Origin: Opitutaceae bacterium
Lineage (GTDB): Bacteria > Verrucomicrobiota > Verrucomicrobiia > Opitutales > Opitutaceae
Direction: 5' to 3'
DNA: 40,826 bases
Assembly: GCA_030693515.1 (NCBI GenBank)
Contig: JAUYAK010000016.1
Location: 1-40,826 of the forward strand
How positions within the stretch are numbered: the stretch's first letter is position 1; the number at the start of each line of letters is the position of its first letter. The notes under the pieces were generated by a model. It was not told where the DNA came from. It searched no databases and worked only from the letters and a program-made list of their open reading frames with translations. Positions 1 to 7,592 of the stretch are shown here, piece after piece. The translations under genes were made by a program, and so were the position numbers.

Positions 1-155
1 TAGCGGGTTCGCCGCTAGCCCGATAGAGGGTAGGTCGCCACTACACGCGCTCTCGCGCACTCCGCTCTCGGCGCTCCAACGAGTTGCAGCGCGCTGATCC
101 GCGAAAAAAGTCGGAATTCGGCGCCAGTAGCGGAAGTCGGGCTAGTTTGCCGTCG

Positions 156-503
156 ATGCCCGATCGCCTCGACGAACTCCGCCGCCAACGCGCCCTCGTG
201 CAGGAGCATCTCGCTTGGCTGGAACGCGAAATCGCGGCGACGGAAAAACCTTCAAGCCCATCGGAGCCTACACGCAGGCCCCTCCCTCTTAGCTCACCGC
301 GATCCCCTGCGCCTGTGTCGCCGTCGAGCGCGAAGCCTGCGCCGAGCGAAGTCCAGGTGGATCAAATCCTGGCCCAATATCGCAGCGCGCCCAACACGGT
401 GCGCCAAGATGTGCGCAAGGGCTGCCTGCTCTACTTCATGCTGGCCTTGGCCATCGTCGCTGCGTGCGTGACGATTTTCTATTTCACGATCGGAACGCGA
501 TAA
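156..503 (+). CDS. Small tail-anchored coiled-coil membrane protein, hypothetical
   Basis: Predicted protein of 115 residues with no family I recognise. The ATG at 156 is preferred over an in-frame TTG at 84, because the extra 24 residues are low-complexity and the ATG opens straight into a charged helix. Residues about 2-30 (RLDELRRQRALVQEHLAWLE) look like a short coiled coil. A Pro/Ser-rich linker follows to about residue 65, then a basic patch (RQDVRKG) and a single C-terminal hydrophobic helix (LLYFMLALAIVAACVTIFYF) ending four residues before the stop. That is a tail-anchored layout with the coiled coil in the cytoplasm. It lies just upstream of a small helical protein and a MamK-like actin on the same strand. 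A role as a membrane anchor or regulator of the filament is inference from position only. Confidence 0.6.
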   Translation: MPDRLDELRRQRALVQEHLAWLEREIAATEKPSSPSEPTRRPLPLSSPRSPAPVSPSSAKPAPSEVQVDQILAQYRSAPNTVRQDVRKGCLLYFMLALAIVAACVTIFYFTIGTR

Positions 504-560
504 ACGCCGAGGCCCGGAGATTTTTATGAACCGCGGCGCGCCGCTTCGGTCTAGTTCGTT

Positions 561-986
561 TTGTCGCATTGCACCATCCCGCTCCCGTCGGCTTCCGCCG
601 TCCCCGCCCGCCCGCCCGCTTCGCCCGATTGGATCGGGGTCGCACGGCTCTGCCGGCGCATTTGCCTGCTCGCCGAACGCGGTGATCTCGCCGAGGCGGA
701 CCGCCTGCGCACGGGCGAGTTTGCCACCGCTGTGGCGGCGCTGCAGGCCGACGAGGCGAGCCACGCGCTGTTCGCCCGTGAGGCCGATCGCGTTGCGCAC
801 GCCACGCTCGTCGCCGAACAGCTCGCGCCCCTGCTCGCCGCGCGCCTGCCAGCCACCACTCCCGCCTCGTTCCGCGTGGAGAATAAAGCCGCCCCCGCGG
901 CGCCGCCACGCAGCCGCCCTAGCCCGCCCACCGACCTCGCCGATTTCATCGACGAGATGATCGCGCTCGATCGGCGCACCCCCTGA
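561..986 (+). CDS. Small Ala-rich helical protein upstream of the MamK-like actin, hypothetical
   Basis: Predicted 141-residue soluble protein, not recognised. The frame has a TAG at 552-554 and no nearby ATG, so the TTG at 561 is the likeliest annotated start. A better ribosome-binding context (GGAG before the ATG at 526) belongs to another frame that soon becomes Arg/Ser/Pro-rich, so a start-region frameshift or sequencing error is possible. The core (residues about 25-95) is a run of Ala/Leu/Glu-rich helices with paired Arg and Glu. A Pro-rich linker (PAAPPRSRPSPP) leads to a short acidic C-terminal helix (DLADFIDEMIAL). It ends 53 bp before the actin-like gene on the same strand, so co-transcription is likely. 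The C-terminal acidic helix could be a docking peptide, but nothing in the sequence proves it. Confidence 0.55.
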   Translation: MSHCTIPLPSASAVPARPPASPDWIGVARLCRRICLLAERGDLAEADRLRTGEFATAVAALQADEASHALFAREADRVAHATLVAEQLAPLLAARLPATTPASFRVENKAAPAAPPRSRPSPPTDLADFIDEMIALDRRTP

Positions 987-1039
987 CTCTCCAGCCCGGC
1001 TCGCCTCCTCCAACGAACAACACAAACACCGCACCTCCC

Positions 1040-2191
1040 ATGACGACAGCCGCACCGGAAAAATCCACCGTCCCTTCCATCAGCGCCGCCAGCGGCGCCG
1101 CCGCCTTCGCCCCTACCCGCCTCACTGCACCTAAGATCATGCTCCTCGGCTTCGATCTCGGCACCAACAAGTCCTGCGTCCTCGCCGGCTCGCCCGGCGG
1201 CACCGACATCGCCGTGAGCAAGGTCCTGCCCTCCGTCGTCGGCTACGTGAAGGACGGCATCGTCGACGGCATCGTCGCCGGCAACGCCACCACGCTCTTC
1301 GGCGAAGACGCGCTGCGCCACATGCTGCACGTGCGCCTCGTCGCGCCGGTGGCCGAGGGTGTGATCGCCGATCCGGCGGTGGCGCGGGATTTTATGCGCC
1401 ACATCCGCACTCTCGTCGATCCCAGCGGGCAGGCGGAAATCCGCGCCGTCCTCGGCGTGCCCGCCAATGCCGGGGCAGCCGCGCGCGACGACATCCGCCG
1501 CTGCGCCCAGGGCATCTTCGATCGCGTGCTGCTCATCCCCGAGCCGTTTCTCGCGGCACTCGGCTTCCGTGACGACTCCCGCGTCAACCAGCCCAACTAC
1601 CTCGATCCCGTGGTGAACTCGCTCTTCATCGACATCGGCGGCGGCACCAGCGACCTCTGCCTCGTGCAAGGCTACTTCCCGACCGCCGAGGATCAGATCA
1701 GCGTCCCGTATGCCGGCGACGCCATCGATGCCGCGCTCCATGCCGAACTCGATCGGGTCTATCCCAACAACGGCCTCTCCCGCCACGGCGTCCGCGAACT
1801 CAAGGAGACGCACGGCTACGTCGGCCCCTCGCGCAAGCCGATCGAGGTCAAGGTCGTCATGGGCGGCAAGGCGCACACCCTCGAACTCGGCGACGCGCTC
1901 GCCCGTGCCGGCAATGCCCTCATCGAAAAAATCTATCCGCCGCTCACGCGCCTGATCGAGCGCGCTTCCTCCGACTCGGTGCTCGCCCTGCTCCAGAACA
2001 TCGTCATCACCGGCGGCGGCTCGCAGATCAAGGGCATCGACGTGGTGCTGCAAAAAAAACTGGCCGACGACGGCTACGAATCGCCAAAGGTGAAAATCGC
2101 GGGCCAGGACTTCAAACGCTACGTTGCGATCGGCGCCCTCAAGGCCGCGCGTTCGGCGCGCGAGAACCAGTGGCAAGTGCTGCTCGGGTGA
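1040..2191 (+). CDS. MamK-like bacterial actin (actin/Hsp70-fold ATPase)
   Basis: Predicted 383-residue ATPase of the actin/Hsp70 superfamily. Phosphate-1 loop DLGTNKSC is at residues 39-46, phosphate-2 loop FIDIGGGTSD near residue 196, and the adenosine motif IVITGGGSQIKG near residue 325. From memory it matches MamK, the actin that aligns magnetosomes, beyond generic motifs: SVVGYxKD after strand 2, VIGVPA-type (here VLGVPANAG), the EPF motif, P-x-x-EDQ after the phosphate-2 region, and LQNIV before GGGS. The length is close to MamK (about 350) plus a 33-residue low-complexity N-terminus; a second ATG at 1139 would remove that extension. It differs from MreB and lacks DnaK's substrate domain. 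Filament formation is inferred. No other magnetosome genes are in the window, so the cargo is unknown. Two small proteins, one tail-anchored, lie upstream, and a hairpin follows the stop. Confidence 0.85.
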   Translation: MTTAAPEKSTVPSISAASGAAAFAPTRLTAPKIMLLGFDLGTNKSCVLAGSPGGTDIAVSKVLPSVVGYVKDGIVDGIVAGNATTLFGEDALRHMLHVRLVAPVAEGVIADPAVARDFMRHIRTLVDPSGQAEIRAVLGVPANAGAAARDDIRRCAQGIFDRVLLIPEPFLAALGFRDDSRVNQPNYLDPVVNSLFIDIGGGTSDLCLVQGYFPTAEDQISVPYAGDAIDAALHAELDRVYPNNGLSRHGVRELKETHGYVGPSRKPIEVKVVMGGKAHTLELGDALARAGNALIEKIYPPLTRLIERASSDSVLALLQNIVITGGGSQIKGIDVVLQKKLADDGYESPKVKIAGQDFKRYVAIGALKAARSARENQWQVLLG

Positions 2192-2215
2192 GCGGCTCAA
2201 GTTCTCTCGCGTTGA

Positions 2216-2247
2216 ACCGGCGCCGCGCCTTTCGGCGCGGTGCCGGT
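2216..2247 (+). terminator. Strong GC hairpin after the MamK-like gene, terminator-like without a U-tract
   Basis: Fourteen-base arms (2216-2229 and 2234-2247) pair with one mismatch around a TTTC loop, 24 bp after the stop of the actin-like gene. There is no poly-T run, so it is either a weak or Rho-assisted terminator or a 3' mRNA-stabilising stem. Confidence 0.5.
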
Positions 2248-2264
2248 CACCGGCAAGTCAGCAC

Positions 2265-2289
2265 GTAGGCCGTGCTCGCGAGCGCGAGC
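2265..2289 (+). repeat. Solo GTAG-headed REP-like hairpin
   Basis: GTAG at 2265-2268 is followed by GCCGT and a 7-bp perfect stem (2274-2280 with 2283-2289) around a 2-nt loop. The layout matches one arm of the paired elements at 32920-32995 and 34072-34126. It lies between the actin terminator hairpin and the SMP-30-like gene. No clear inverted partner is seen downstream. Confidence 0.45.
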
Positions 2290-2360
2290 GTGCAGACGCC
2301 CGCGGCTTGTGAGGCGGCTTGCGCTGGGCGCAAGAGACGGCAACACATCCGGTGTTCCCC

Positions 2361-3308
2361 ATGAAATTCTTCCCCACCCTCCTCTCTGCCGCGGCGGTGC
2401 TCGCCGCCCCGCTCGCCGCCGCCGAAACCCACATCGATCAGGCCGCGGAGTTCGCGCGCCTCGTGCCAGCCGACGCCAAGGTTACGAAGCTCGCCGGCGA
2501 TCTCGGCTTCATCGAAGGCCCCGTCTGGATCAAGGCCGGCGGCTACCTCGTGTTCAGCGACATTCCCAACGATGAACTCAAGCGCTGGAGCCCCAAGGAC
2601 GGCCTCGCGTCCTTTCGCAAGCCGAGCCAGAATGCCAACGGCAACACGCTCGATCTCGCGGGGCAACTGCTCACCTGCGAACACAGCGGCCGGCGCGTGG
2701 CGATAGTCCAGCAGGACGGCAAACTACTCACGCTCGTCAACTCCTTCGAGGGTAAGAAACTCAATTCGCCGAACGATGTCGTCGTGCGCTCCGACGGCAC
2801 CGTGTGGTTCACCGATCCGGAATACGGCCTGAAGACCGATCCCGCCACGAAGCAGCGCGTCGGCAAGGAGCAGCCCGGCAATTACGTGTATCGCCACGAT
2901 CCCAAGACCGGCAAGACCACCGCCGTGGTGAAGGATTTTGTTCAGCCCAACGGCCTCGCGTTCTCACCCGATGAGAAAAAACTCTATGTCGCCGACTCCG
3001 GCACACCGAAGCACATCCGTGTCTTCAATGTCGCGGCCGATGGCACGGTGAGCGGCGGCGCCGTTTTCTCCACGATCGACAAGGGCGGCCCCGACGGCAT
3101 CCGCGTGGACCGCGACGGCCGGGTGTGGTCGAGCGCCGGCGACGGCGTGCAGATCTTCGCGGCCGACGGACGGCGCATCGGAAAAATCCTCACGCCGGAG
3201 TCACCCGCCAATCTCTGCTTCGGTGGCAGCGACGGAAAGACGCTGTTCATCACCGCCCGCAAATCGCTCTACTCTGTGCCCGTGCTGGTGACAGGCGCGG
3301 CCCGCTGA
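2361..3308 (+). CDS. Exported SMP-30/gluconolactonase-like beta-propeller protein
   Basis: Predicted 315-residue protein with a signal peptide (MKFFPTLLSAAAVLAAPLAAAE), probably periplasmic. The SMP-30/LRE motifs appear in order: EGPVW near residue 47, FSDIPNDELKRW, NGNTLD, LNSPNDVVVRSDGTVWFTDP, QPNGLAFSPDEKKLYVADSG and GPDGIRVDRDGRVW. These build a six-bladed propeller with acidic and Asn ligands for a divalent metal. The family hydrolyses sugar lactones such as gluconolactone, although many exported Verrucomicrobial members have no known substrate. The ATG at 2361 is chosen because it opens directly into the signal peptide; upstream in-frame codons do not add one. It stands alone on the plus strand, convergent with the next small gene only 14 bp away. 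Confidence 0.88.
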   Translation: MKFFPTLLSAAAVLAAPLAAAETHIDQAAEFARLVPADAKVTKLAGDLGFIEGPVWIKAGGYLVFSDIPNDELKRWSPKDGLASFRKPSQNANGNTLDLAGQLLTCEHSGRRVAIVQQDGKLLTLVNSFEGKKLNSPNDVVVRSDGTVWFTDPEYGLKTDPATKQRVGKEQPGNYVYRHDPKTGKTTAVVKDFVQPNGLAFSPDEKKLYVADSGTPKHIRVFNVAADGTVSGGAVFSTIDKGGPDGIRVDRDGRVWSSAGDGVQIFAADGRRIGKILTPESPANLCFGGSDGKTLFITARKSLYSVPVLVTGAAR

Positions 3309-3322
3309 TCAACCAAGCCGCT

Positions 3323-3700
3323 TCAAAGGCGATACGAAGGGAGCAGGGAGCCACGCCGCGGCGGCGCGATGCGCTGCACCGGCACGCGAGGTGCCGCGGC
3401 CCCAAGGCGCAATTGCTGCTCGAACTTCAACAGGTCGATCGGCGAAGGCACGGCCGGCTGGTCCGCCGGGCTCGTCCACGCGACGAGCTGGCCGCGCAGG
3501 AAAACCACCTCGGCCTTGCGGTCGTAGATGCCGATCTCAAAGTCACGGCCCCGGCTCGCGAAGAGGTGATCGCCGAGCGCCGCGCTCGCCTGTTCCGGCG
3601 TCATCCCAGGCTTCAACTTGTCCCACGACTGCGCCGCCGCACCCATCGCCGAAGCGGCCAGGATCGCGAGCGCAAGTAGGTGGCGACGGGAGAGGAACAT
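3323..3700 (-). CDS. Small exported protein with a BamE/SmpA-like repeat
   Basis: Predicted 125-residue protein with a twin-arginine-like or Sec signal peptide (MFLSRRHLLALAILAASAMGAAAQ). The mature part holds WDKLKPGMTPEQASAALGD, followed by a strand-rich segment (FEIGIYDRKAEVVFLRGQLVAW). The KPGMT..QA...LG pattern is the helix-turn-strand unit shared by BamE/SmpA/OmlA and many small lipoproteins, so the fold is probably BamE-like; there is no lipobox Cys. The C-terminal 25 residues are Pro/Arg-rich and may be disordered. It is convergent with the SMP-30-like gene and co-directional with the phosphoglucomutase operon, whose last gene ends 65 bp further on. Function unknown. Confidence 0.65.
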   Translation of the reverse strand: MFLSRRHLLALAILAASAMGAAAQSWDKLKPGMTPEQASAALGDHLFASRGRDFEIGIYDRKAEVVFLRGQLVAWTSPADQPAVPSPIDLLKFEQQLRLGAAAPRVPVQRIAPPRRGSLLPSYRL

Positions 3701-3765
3701 TGCTCCCTAAATCGACCCTTGCCGCCGGAACCTAAGTAGGAATACGCGCAATCGGGGTGCCCGGA

Positions 3766-5715
3766 TCAGCTCTCAGCGCGGGCCTTGGCGTCGGCCTCGA
3801 TGAGCTTGTTGAGCTTATCGAGGGTCGCCCGCACACGGGCTTTGACCGCGGGCAATTCGGCCGCGTTGGCCACCTTCTCGTTGGCGAAGAGGTAGAACTT
3901 CATCTTCGGCTCCGTGCCGCTGCCGCGCGCGGCGAACGAGTAGCCGTTGGCCAGCGTGACCACGTAGAGATCCTGCTTCGGGATCAGTTCGCCGTCGGCG
4001 TCGCGGATGTCCTCGCGGCCGAAGTCCTGAAACTTTGCCACCGCCACGTCGCCGAAGGTCTGGGGCGGATTCGCGCGGTAGGTCTCGAGGATGCGCTTGA
4101 TCTTCGCGTTGCCGCTCGCGCCCTCGTAATAGATGTTGATCACGCCTTCGAGGTAGAAGCCGTAGCGAAGGAAAATCTCGTCGAGATACTCGGGCACGGT
4201 CAGCCCGCGGGACTTCACCCACGCGCACACCTCGGCGAACATGAGGCAGGCGGAGTTGCCGTCCTTGTCGCGCAGGTAATCGTTGGGCAGGTAGCCGTAG
4301 CTCTCCTCGGTGCCAAAGACGTAGAACGTGCTGTGCTGCTGGAGCAGCTTCGCGCGCTGATCGAACGGCGTCGCCTCGTAGTCGAAGCCCGGCCCCATCG
4401 CGGCGCAGAGCTGCGCCTCGTAGCCGCCCATCTTGGCGGCGATCCATTTGAAGCCGGTGAGGGTGTTGATGACCTTCACGCCGTGGCCGCGGCCGATAGC
4501 GTCCTGAAGGCGGGTCGTGACAAACGTGTTGATGATCGCGGCGCGGGGAGAGCCCTCGCGCGGGATCCAGCCGAGCTCCTTGTATTTGGCGAGGCGGTAG
4601 TCAGTGAGCAGCGCGCCGATTTGATTGCCAGAGAGCAGCTCAAGTTTGCCGGCGCGGTTGCGCACGGCGCAGCCCATGCGGTCGGCATCGGGATCGGTGG
4701 CAAGCACAACATCGCCGCCCTCGCGCTCCGCGAGCGCGACGGCGCGAGAGAGCGCCTCGGCGTTCTCGGGGTTGGGCGATTTCACGGTCGGGAACCGGGC
4801 GTCGCCGGCGAGTTGCTCGGGCACGGGCACGACTTCGCATCCGGCGTTCTTGAGCAGCGGCAACGAATGCACCGCGCCGGTGCCGTGGATGTTGGTGAAG
4901 ACGACCTTCAGGTTCGTCTTCTTGAACACCGCAGGATCAAGCGCCGCCTTGGCGGCGACGGTGAGGTAGGCCTCGTCCGCGTCGCGACCCAGCGTGGTAA
5001 CGCCAGCGAGATCGGCGGCGAGGAAACGGCCGAGGTCCGCGAGGGGCACGGCGTTGACCTCGGCGACGATGCCCTTGTCGTGCGGCGGCACGACCTGTGC
5101 GCCGTCGTCGAAGTAGGCCTTGAAGCCATTGTCGTGAGGCGGATTGTGGCTCGCGGTGATCACGATGCCGGCATGGGCCTTGAGCCAGCGCACCGAGTAG
5201 CTGAGCTGCGGCGTGGGCCGCGGACCATCAAAGACAAACGCCTCGCCCCCCAGCTGCGTCCAAGTCGAGGCCGCGAGATTGGAGAAGTGCCGCGAGAAGT
5301 GCCGCACATCGTGCGCAATCACGAGCCGCGGGCGGCCGGCATTTTTTTTCTCGGCGAGATATTTCGCCGTGTAGCGATGCAGCCCGACCACGGCGCGGAT
5401 GAGCGTGAAGTCGTTCAGCATGTTGCTGCCGATCGCCGCGTGCTCGGGTGAACCAGTCGGGGAGAGCGTGCCGGTCTCCGCGCTCGCGGGCACGACACCG
5501 ACGGTGCGGCCGCGCATGCCACCGGTGCCAAACTCGAGGAAACGGTAGAACCGGTCGTTCAGTTCGCCCCAGGCTCCCTTCGAGACGAGTTCGGCGATGC
5601 TTTGCTCGGCCCATACGGGCAGCTTCGCAGCGATAAACGCGGCAATATTCTCGGCGGTGGCGGGAAGCACGTGGCCGGCTTGGGTGGCGGCGGTGATGGC
5701 AGCAGTAAGCGTCAT
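3766..5715 (-). CDS. Phosphoglucomutase/phosphomannomutase (alpha-D-phosphohexomutase family)
   Basis: Predicted 649-residue cytoplasmic enzyme interconverting hexose 1- and 6-phosphates. All family motifs are present: the N-terminal FGTGGMRG, the phosphoserine loop TASHNPPHDNGFKAYF (Ser189), the metal loop DPDADRMG, the sugar loop EESYGY with DKDG, and the phosphate-binding loop RGSGTEPK near the C-terminus. The ATG at 5715 is preferred; a longer frame to 5799 would overlap the upstream pyrophosphorylase gene and lacks homology-like sequence. At about 650 residues it fits the long PgcA/PGM2-type branch rather than the 450-residue ManB/GlmM type. The pyrophosphorylase stop lies 29 bp upstream, so mutase and pyrophosphorylase are probably co-transcribed and act in succession to make a nucleotide sugar. 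Confidence 0.93.
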   Translation of the reverse strand: MTLTAAITAATQAGHVLPATAENIAAFIAAKLPVWAEQSIAELVSKGAWGELNDRFYRFLEFGTGGMRGRTVGVVPASAETGTLSPTGSPEHAAIGSNMLNDFTLIRAVVGLHRYTAKYLAEKKNAGRPRLVIAHDVRHFSRHFSNLAASTWTQLGGEAFVFDGPRPTPQLSYSVRWLKAHAGIVITASHNPPHDNGFKAYFDDGAQVVPPHDKGIVAEVNAVPLADLGRFLAADLAGVTTLGRDADEAYLTVAAKAALDPAVFKKTNLKVVFTNIHGTGAVHSLPLLKNAGCEVVPVPEQLAGDARFPTVKSPNPENAEALSRAVALAEREGGDVVLATDPDADRMGCAVRNRAGKLELLSGNQIGALLTDYRLAKYKELGWIPREGSPRAAIINTFVTTRLQDAIGRGHGVKVINTLTGFKWIAAKMGGYEAQLCAAMGPGFDYEATPFDQRAKLLQQHSTFYVFGTEESYGYLPNDYLRDKDGNSACLMFAEVCAWVKSRGLTVPEYLDEIFLRYGFYLEGVINIYYEGASGNAKIKRILETYRANPPQTFGDVAVAKFQDFGREDIRDADGELIPKQDLYVVTLANGYSFAARGSGTEPKMKFYLFANEKVANAAELPAVKARVRATLDKLNKLIEADAKARAES

Positions 5716-5744
5716 GATGATGGGCGAAGAGCGAAGGAAGTTTT

Positions 5745-7169
5745 CTACGCCAAGACGAGGCCGCTTTCCACGGCCGGTTTGGGCACGAGGCGCCGCCACG
5801 CGTCGGCAAACGAGTCCTCGTCGTAGCCGAACAGGGGCGAGACCTCGATCGGGAATCGCGGCAGCCCCGTGGCGTCGGTCTCGATCGGCGCGCCGTTGGC
5901 GGCGAGCCAGCGCCCATACTGGCGCAGTTGATCGTCGCGGCAGGTCTGCGGGGAATCGACGCCCTCGGCGTTTTTCACCGGCGAAAAATCATCCGCACGC
6001 CGCGTCTCGATCACGATGGGTTGACGCGCAAACGGGATCGCATCGAAGACGAACATCTCGAACTTCACGCCGTTGGCCTTCTCGGGCTTCACGAGCTGCC
6101 CCGCGGCATCGAGGCAGGGAATTTTCTTGTCCGCGCGGTGGAAGGGCAGCGCGACGCCCTCGCCGCCCGAGGCCATGCGGCGCACGAATTCGCGGTCGAG
6201 CAGGTGAATCGCGATGTTGCCCGCCGGGTAGCGCAGCCCGCCGGTCGGCTCCGTCTCACGCTGCATTGCCATCGGCAGATCGGAATACTCCACGACGACG
6301 AGCTGGCCGTGCTGCGTGCAGAAATGCCCGACCTTCTCCTCGGCGTAGGCCTTCGTGACCATCTTGCTGGACATCTCGGACCCGCGCGCGAGGTGCCAGC
6401 CGATGAAGGCCGGGTCGATGCAGCGCACGAGGGGATTATCGACCTGGAAATAGCTTAGCGCATCGACGCCCTCGCGCTGCATCAGATCGAGCGCACCGCT
6501 GCGTTCGAGCGCGCGGAGCGAACCGCCATGGCCGTCCGGCGAGAGCGCGATCGTGTGCGGCGCCTCAAGCAGTATCTTGCCCGAAAAATCCACCGCCGGC
6601 ATCCGCCCTTGCCGGAAGAAATGCACGCGGCCGCGATCGAGGCCGAACCATTTGTGCTCCGCGAAGAACGCCTTCGTCGCTTCGTGGTTCGCGTGGCTCG
6701 TCATGATGAACCAGTGCAGCGGTTTTCCATAGCGACGGCCGGCGGCGAGAATCTTCTCCGCGAAGACTTGAAACAGCGGCTTCCGCAGAATCGGAGTGAC
6801 GGGGAACGTCCCCTTCGGGCCATCGTAGCCGAGGCGCGTGCCCTGCCCGCCCGCCACGGTGAACGCGGCGACGCGTCCGGCGCCGAGCGCGGTCTCGCCC
6901 GCAGCCTGGGCGCGGGCCCACGCCGCGGCGTCGCCGCCGTTCGACGGATGCCGCTCGTAGGGCGCGGGCGCGAGGCCGTCGAGGTTGGCGGCCGCGCCGG
7001 AGCTTTTCCCCAGCAAGGTGCGCGTGAGCCGCGTGATTTCCGCCAGGTCGATCTCGGCGGCCTCGGCGAGCAGGGCTTCCCGCTCGGCCGCACCGCACCG
7101 ATCGAAATGGGCGAAGACCTGCCCTTGCCCGGCCTGCGTAAACTGCTCGATCAATGGATGACTTCCCAT
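5745..7169 (-). CDS. UDP-sugar pyrophosphorylase (UAP1/UGP2 family)
   Basis: Predicted 474-residue uridylyltransferase, making a UDP-sugar from UTP and a sugar 1-phosphate. The nucleotide-binding signature VAGGQGTRLGYDGPKG is at residues 105-120. Further family motifs are IMTSHANHEATKAFF, VHFFRQGRMPA, SPDGHGGSLRAL, a YFQVDNPLV metal/uridine strand, and the NGVKFEMFVFDAIPFA sugar segment. This arrangement is closest to eukaryotic-type UDP-N-acetylglucosamine pyrophosphorylase (UAP1/AGX), common in Verrucomicrobia and Planctomycetes, rather than bacterial GlmU or GalU. GlcNAc-1-P versus Glc-1-P specificity cannot be read from the sequence. It begins 18 bp after the FtsB-like gene and is followed at 29 bp by the phosphohexomutase, giving a compact precursor operon. 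Confidence 0.9.
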   Translation of the reverse strand: MGSHPLIEQFTQAGQGQVFAHFDRCGAAEREALLAEAAEIDLAEITRLTRTLLGKSSGAAANLDGLAPAPYERHPSNGGDAAAWARAQAAGETALGAGRVAAFTVAGGQGTRLGYDGPKGTFPVTPILRKPLFQVFAEKILAAGRRYGKPLHWFIMTSHANHEATKAFFAEHKWFGLDRGRVHFFRQGRMPAVDFSGKILLEAPHTIALSPDGHGGSLRALERSGALDLMQREGVDALSYFQVDNPLVRCIDPAFIGWHLARGSEMSSKMVTKAYAEEKVGHFCTQHGQLVVVEYSDLPMAMQRETEPTGGLRYPAGNIAIHLLDREFVRRMASGGEGVALPFHRADKKIPCLDAAGQLVKPEKANGVKFEMFVFDAIPFARQPIVIETRRADDFSPVKNAEGVDSPQTCRDDQLRQYGRWLAANGAPIETDATGLPRFPIEVSPLFGYDEDSFADAWRRLVPKPAVESGLVLA

Positions 7170-7187
7170 GGAAAGCAGCGGAGAGAA

Positions 7188-7475
7188 TCAGCGCGCCGGA
7201 TCGAAGCGAATGATTATTTCGTCCGGTCTGCCGTAGCCGAGTTGCTGGCGAATAACGCGCGCCACGAAATCGGGATCACTTTTGAGTCGGCGCAGGGTCT
7301 CCTCCTGATCGCGGAAACGCGCCTGCGCGGCCGCCAGCCGGGCCTCGCCCGCCGCTTGCAGCTGCTTGAGCTGCCGATACTCGGCCCGTGCCTCGAGGAA
7401 CATCGCCCCGGCCCACACGCCGAAACCCGCCAGCAACCCGGCGTAGAGAAGGACGATGAAGCGGCGCGACGTCAC
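7188..7475 (-). CDS. FtsB/DivIC-like septum formation initiator
   Basis: Predicted 95-residue bitopic membrane protein. A short basic N-terminus (MTSRR) leads to one membrane helix (residues 6-27). A coiled coil (residues about 28-65, ARAEYRQLKQLQAAGEARLAAAQ) and the conserved FtsB/DivIC tail DPDFVARVIRQQLGYGRPDE follow. FtsB-type proteins bridge FtsL and FtsQ in the divisome. The start is GTG at 7473-7475; no in-frame ATG is available close upstream. It is the first gene of a run with the UDP-sugar pyrophosphorylase and the phosphohexomutase, diverging from the ExeA-like gene across about 117 bp, which should hold both promoters. I could not pick out convincing -35/-10 boxes there. Confidence 0.85.
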   Translation of the reverse strand: MTSRRFIVLLYAGLLAGFGVWAGAMFLEARAEYRQLKQLQAAGEARLAAAQARFRDQEETLRRLKSDPDFVARVIRQQLGYGRPDEIIIRFDPAR

Positions 7476-7592
7476 GATGGGCTCAGGATCAACGGCGCGG
7501 GCCCGCGGCGAGTAAAGGACATTTAAAAACCGGACTGGAGACGGGGTTAAAGCCTGCCCCCTCCGGTGACGATAGCAGGGTTACTACCTACG

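Noticed and set aside
1-60. Hairpin TAGCGG...CCGCTA at 1-17 and a GTAG...CTAC pair at 30-44, possibly another REP element
   Set aside because: The stems are short, the window edge cuts the context, and the GTAG-CTAC pair lacks the inner GC hairpin seen in the other elements.
526-960. ATG at 526 with a good ribosome-binding site opening a 144-residue frame
   Set aside because: After a dozen codons it becomes Arg/Ser/Pro-rich with no protein-like pattern. The TTG-started frame at 561 has normal composition.
551-2200. 549-residue minus-strand ORF opposite the MamK-like gene
   Set aside because: Composition is Gly/Asp/Ala/Val repetition typical of an antisense frame, and the plus strand has all actin motifs.
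3757-5451. Very long plus-strand ORF (564 residues)
   Set aside because: It is antisense to the phosphohexomutase, which shows every family motif. Long shadow frames are usual in DNA this rich in GC.
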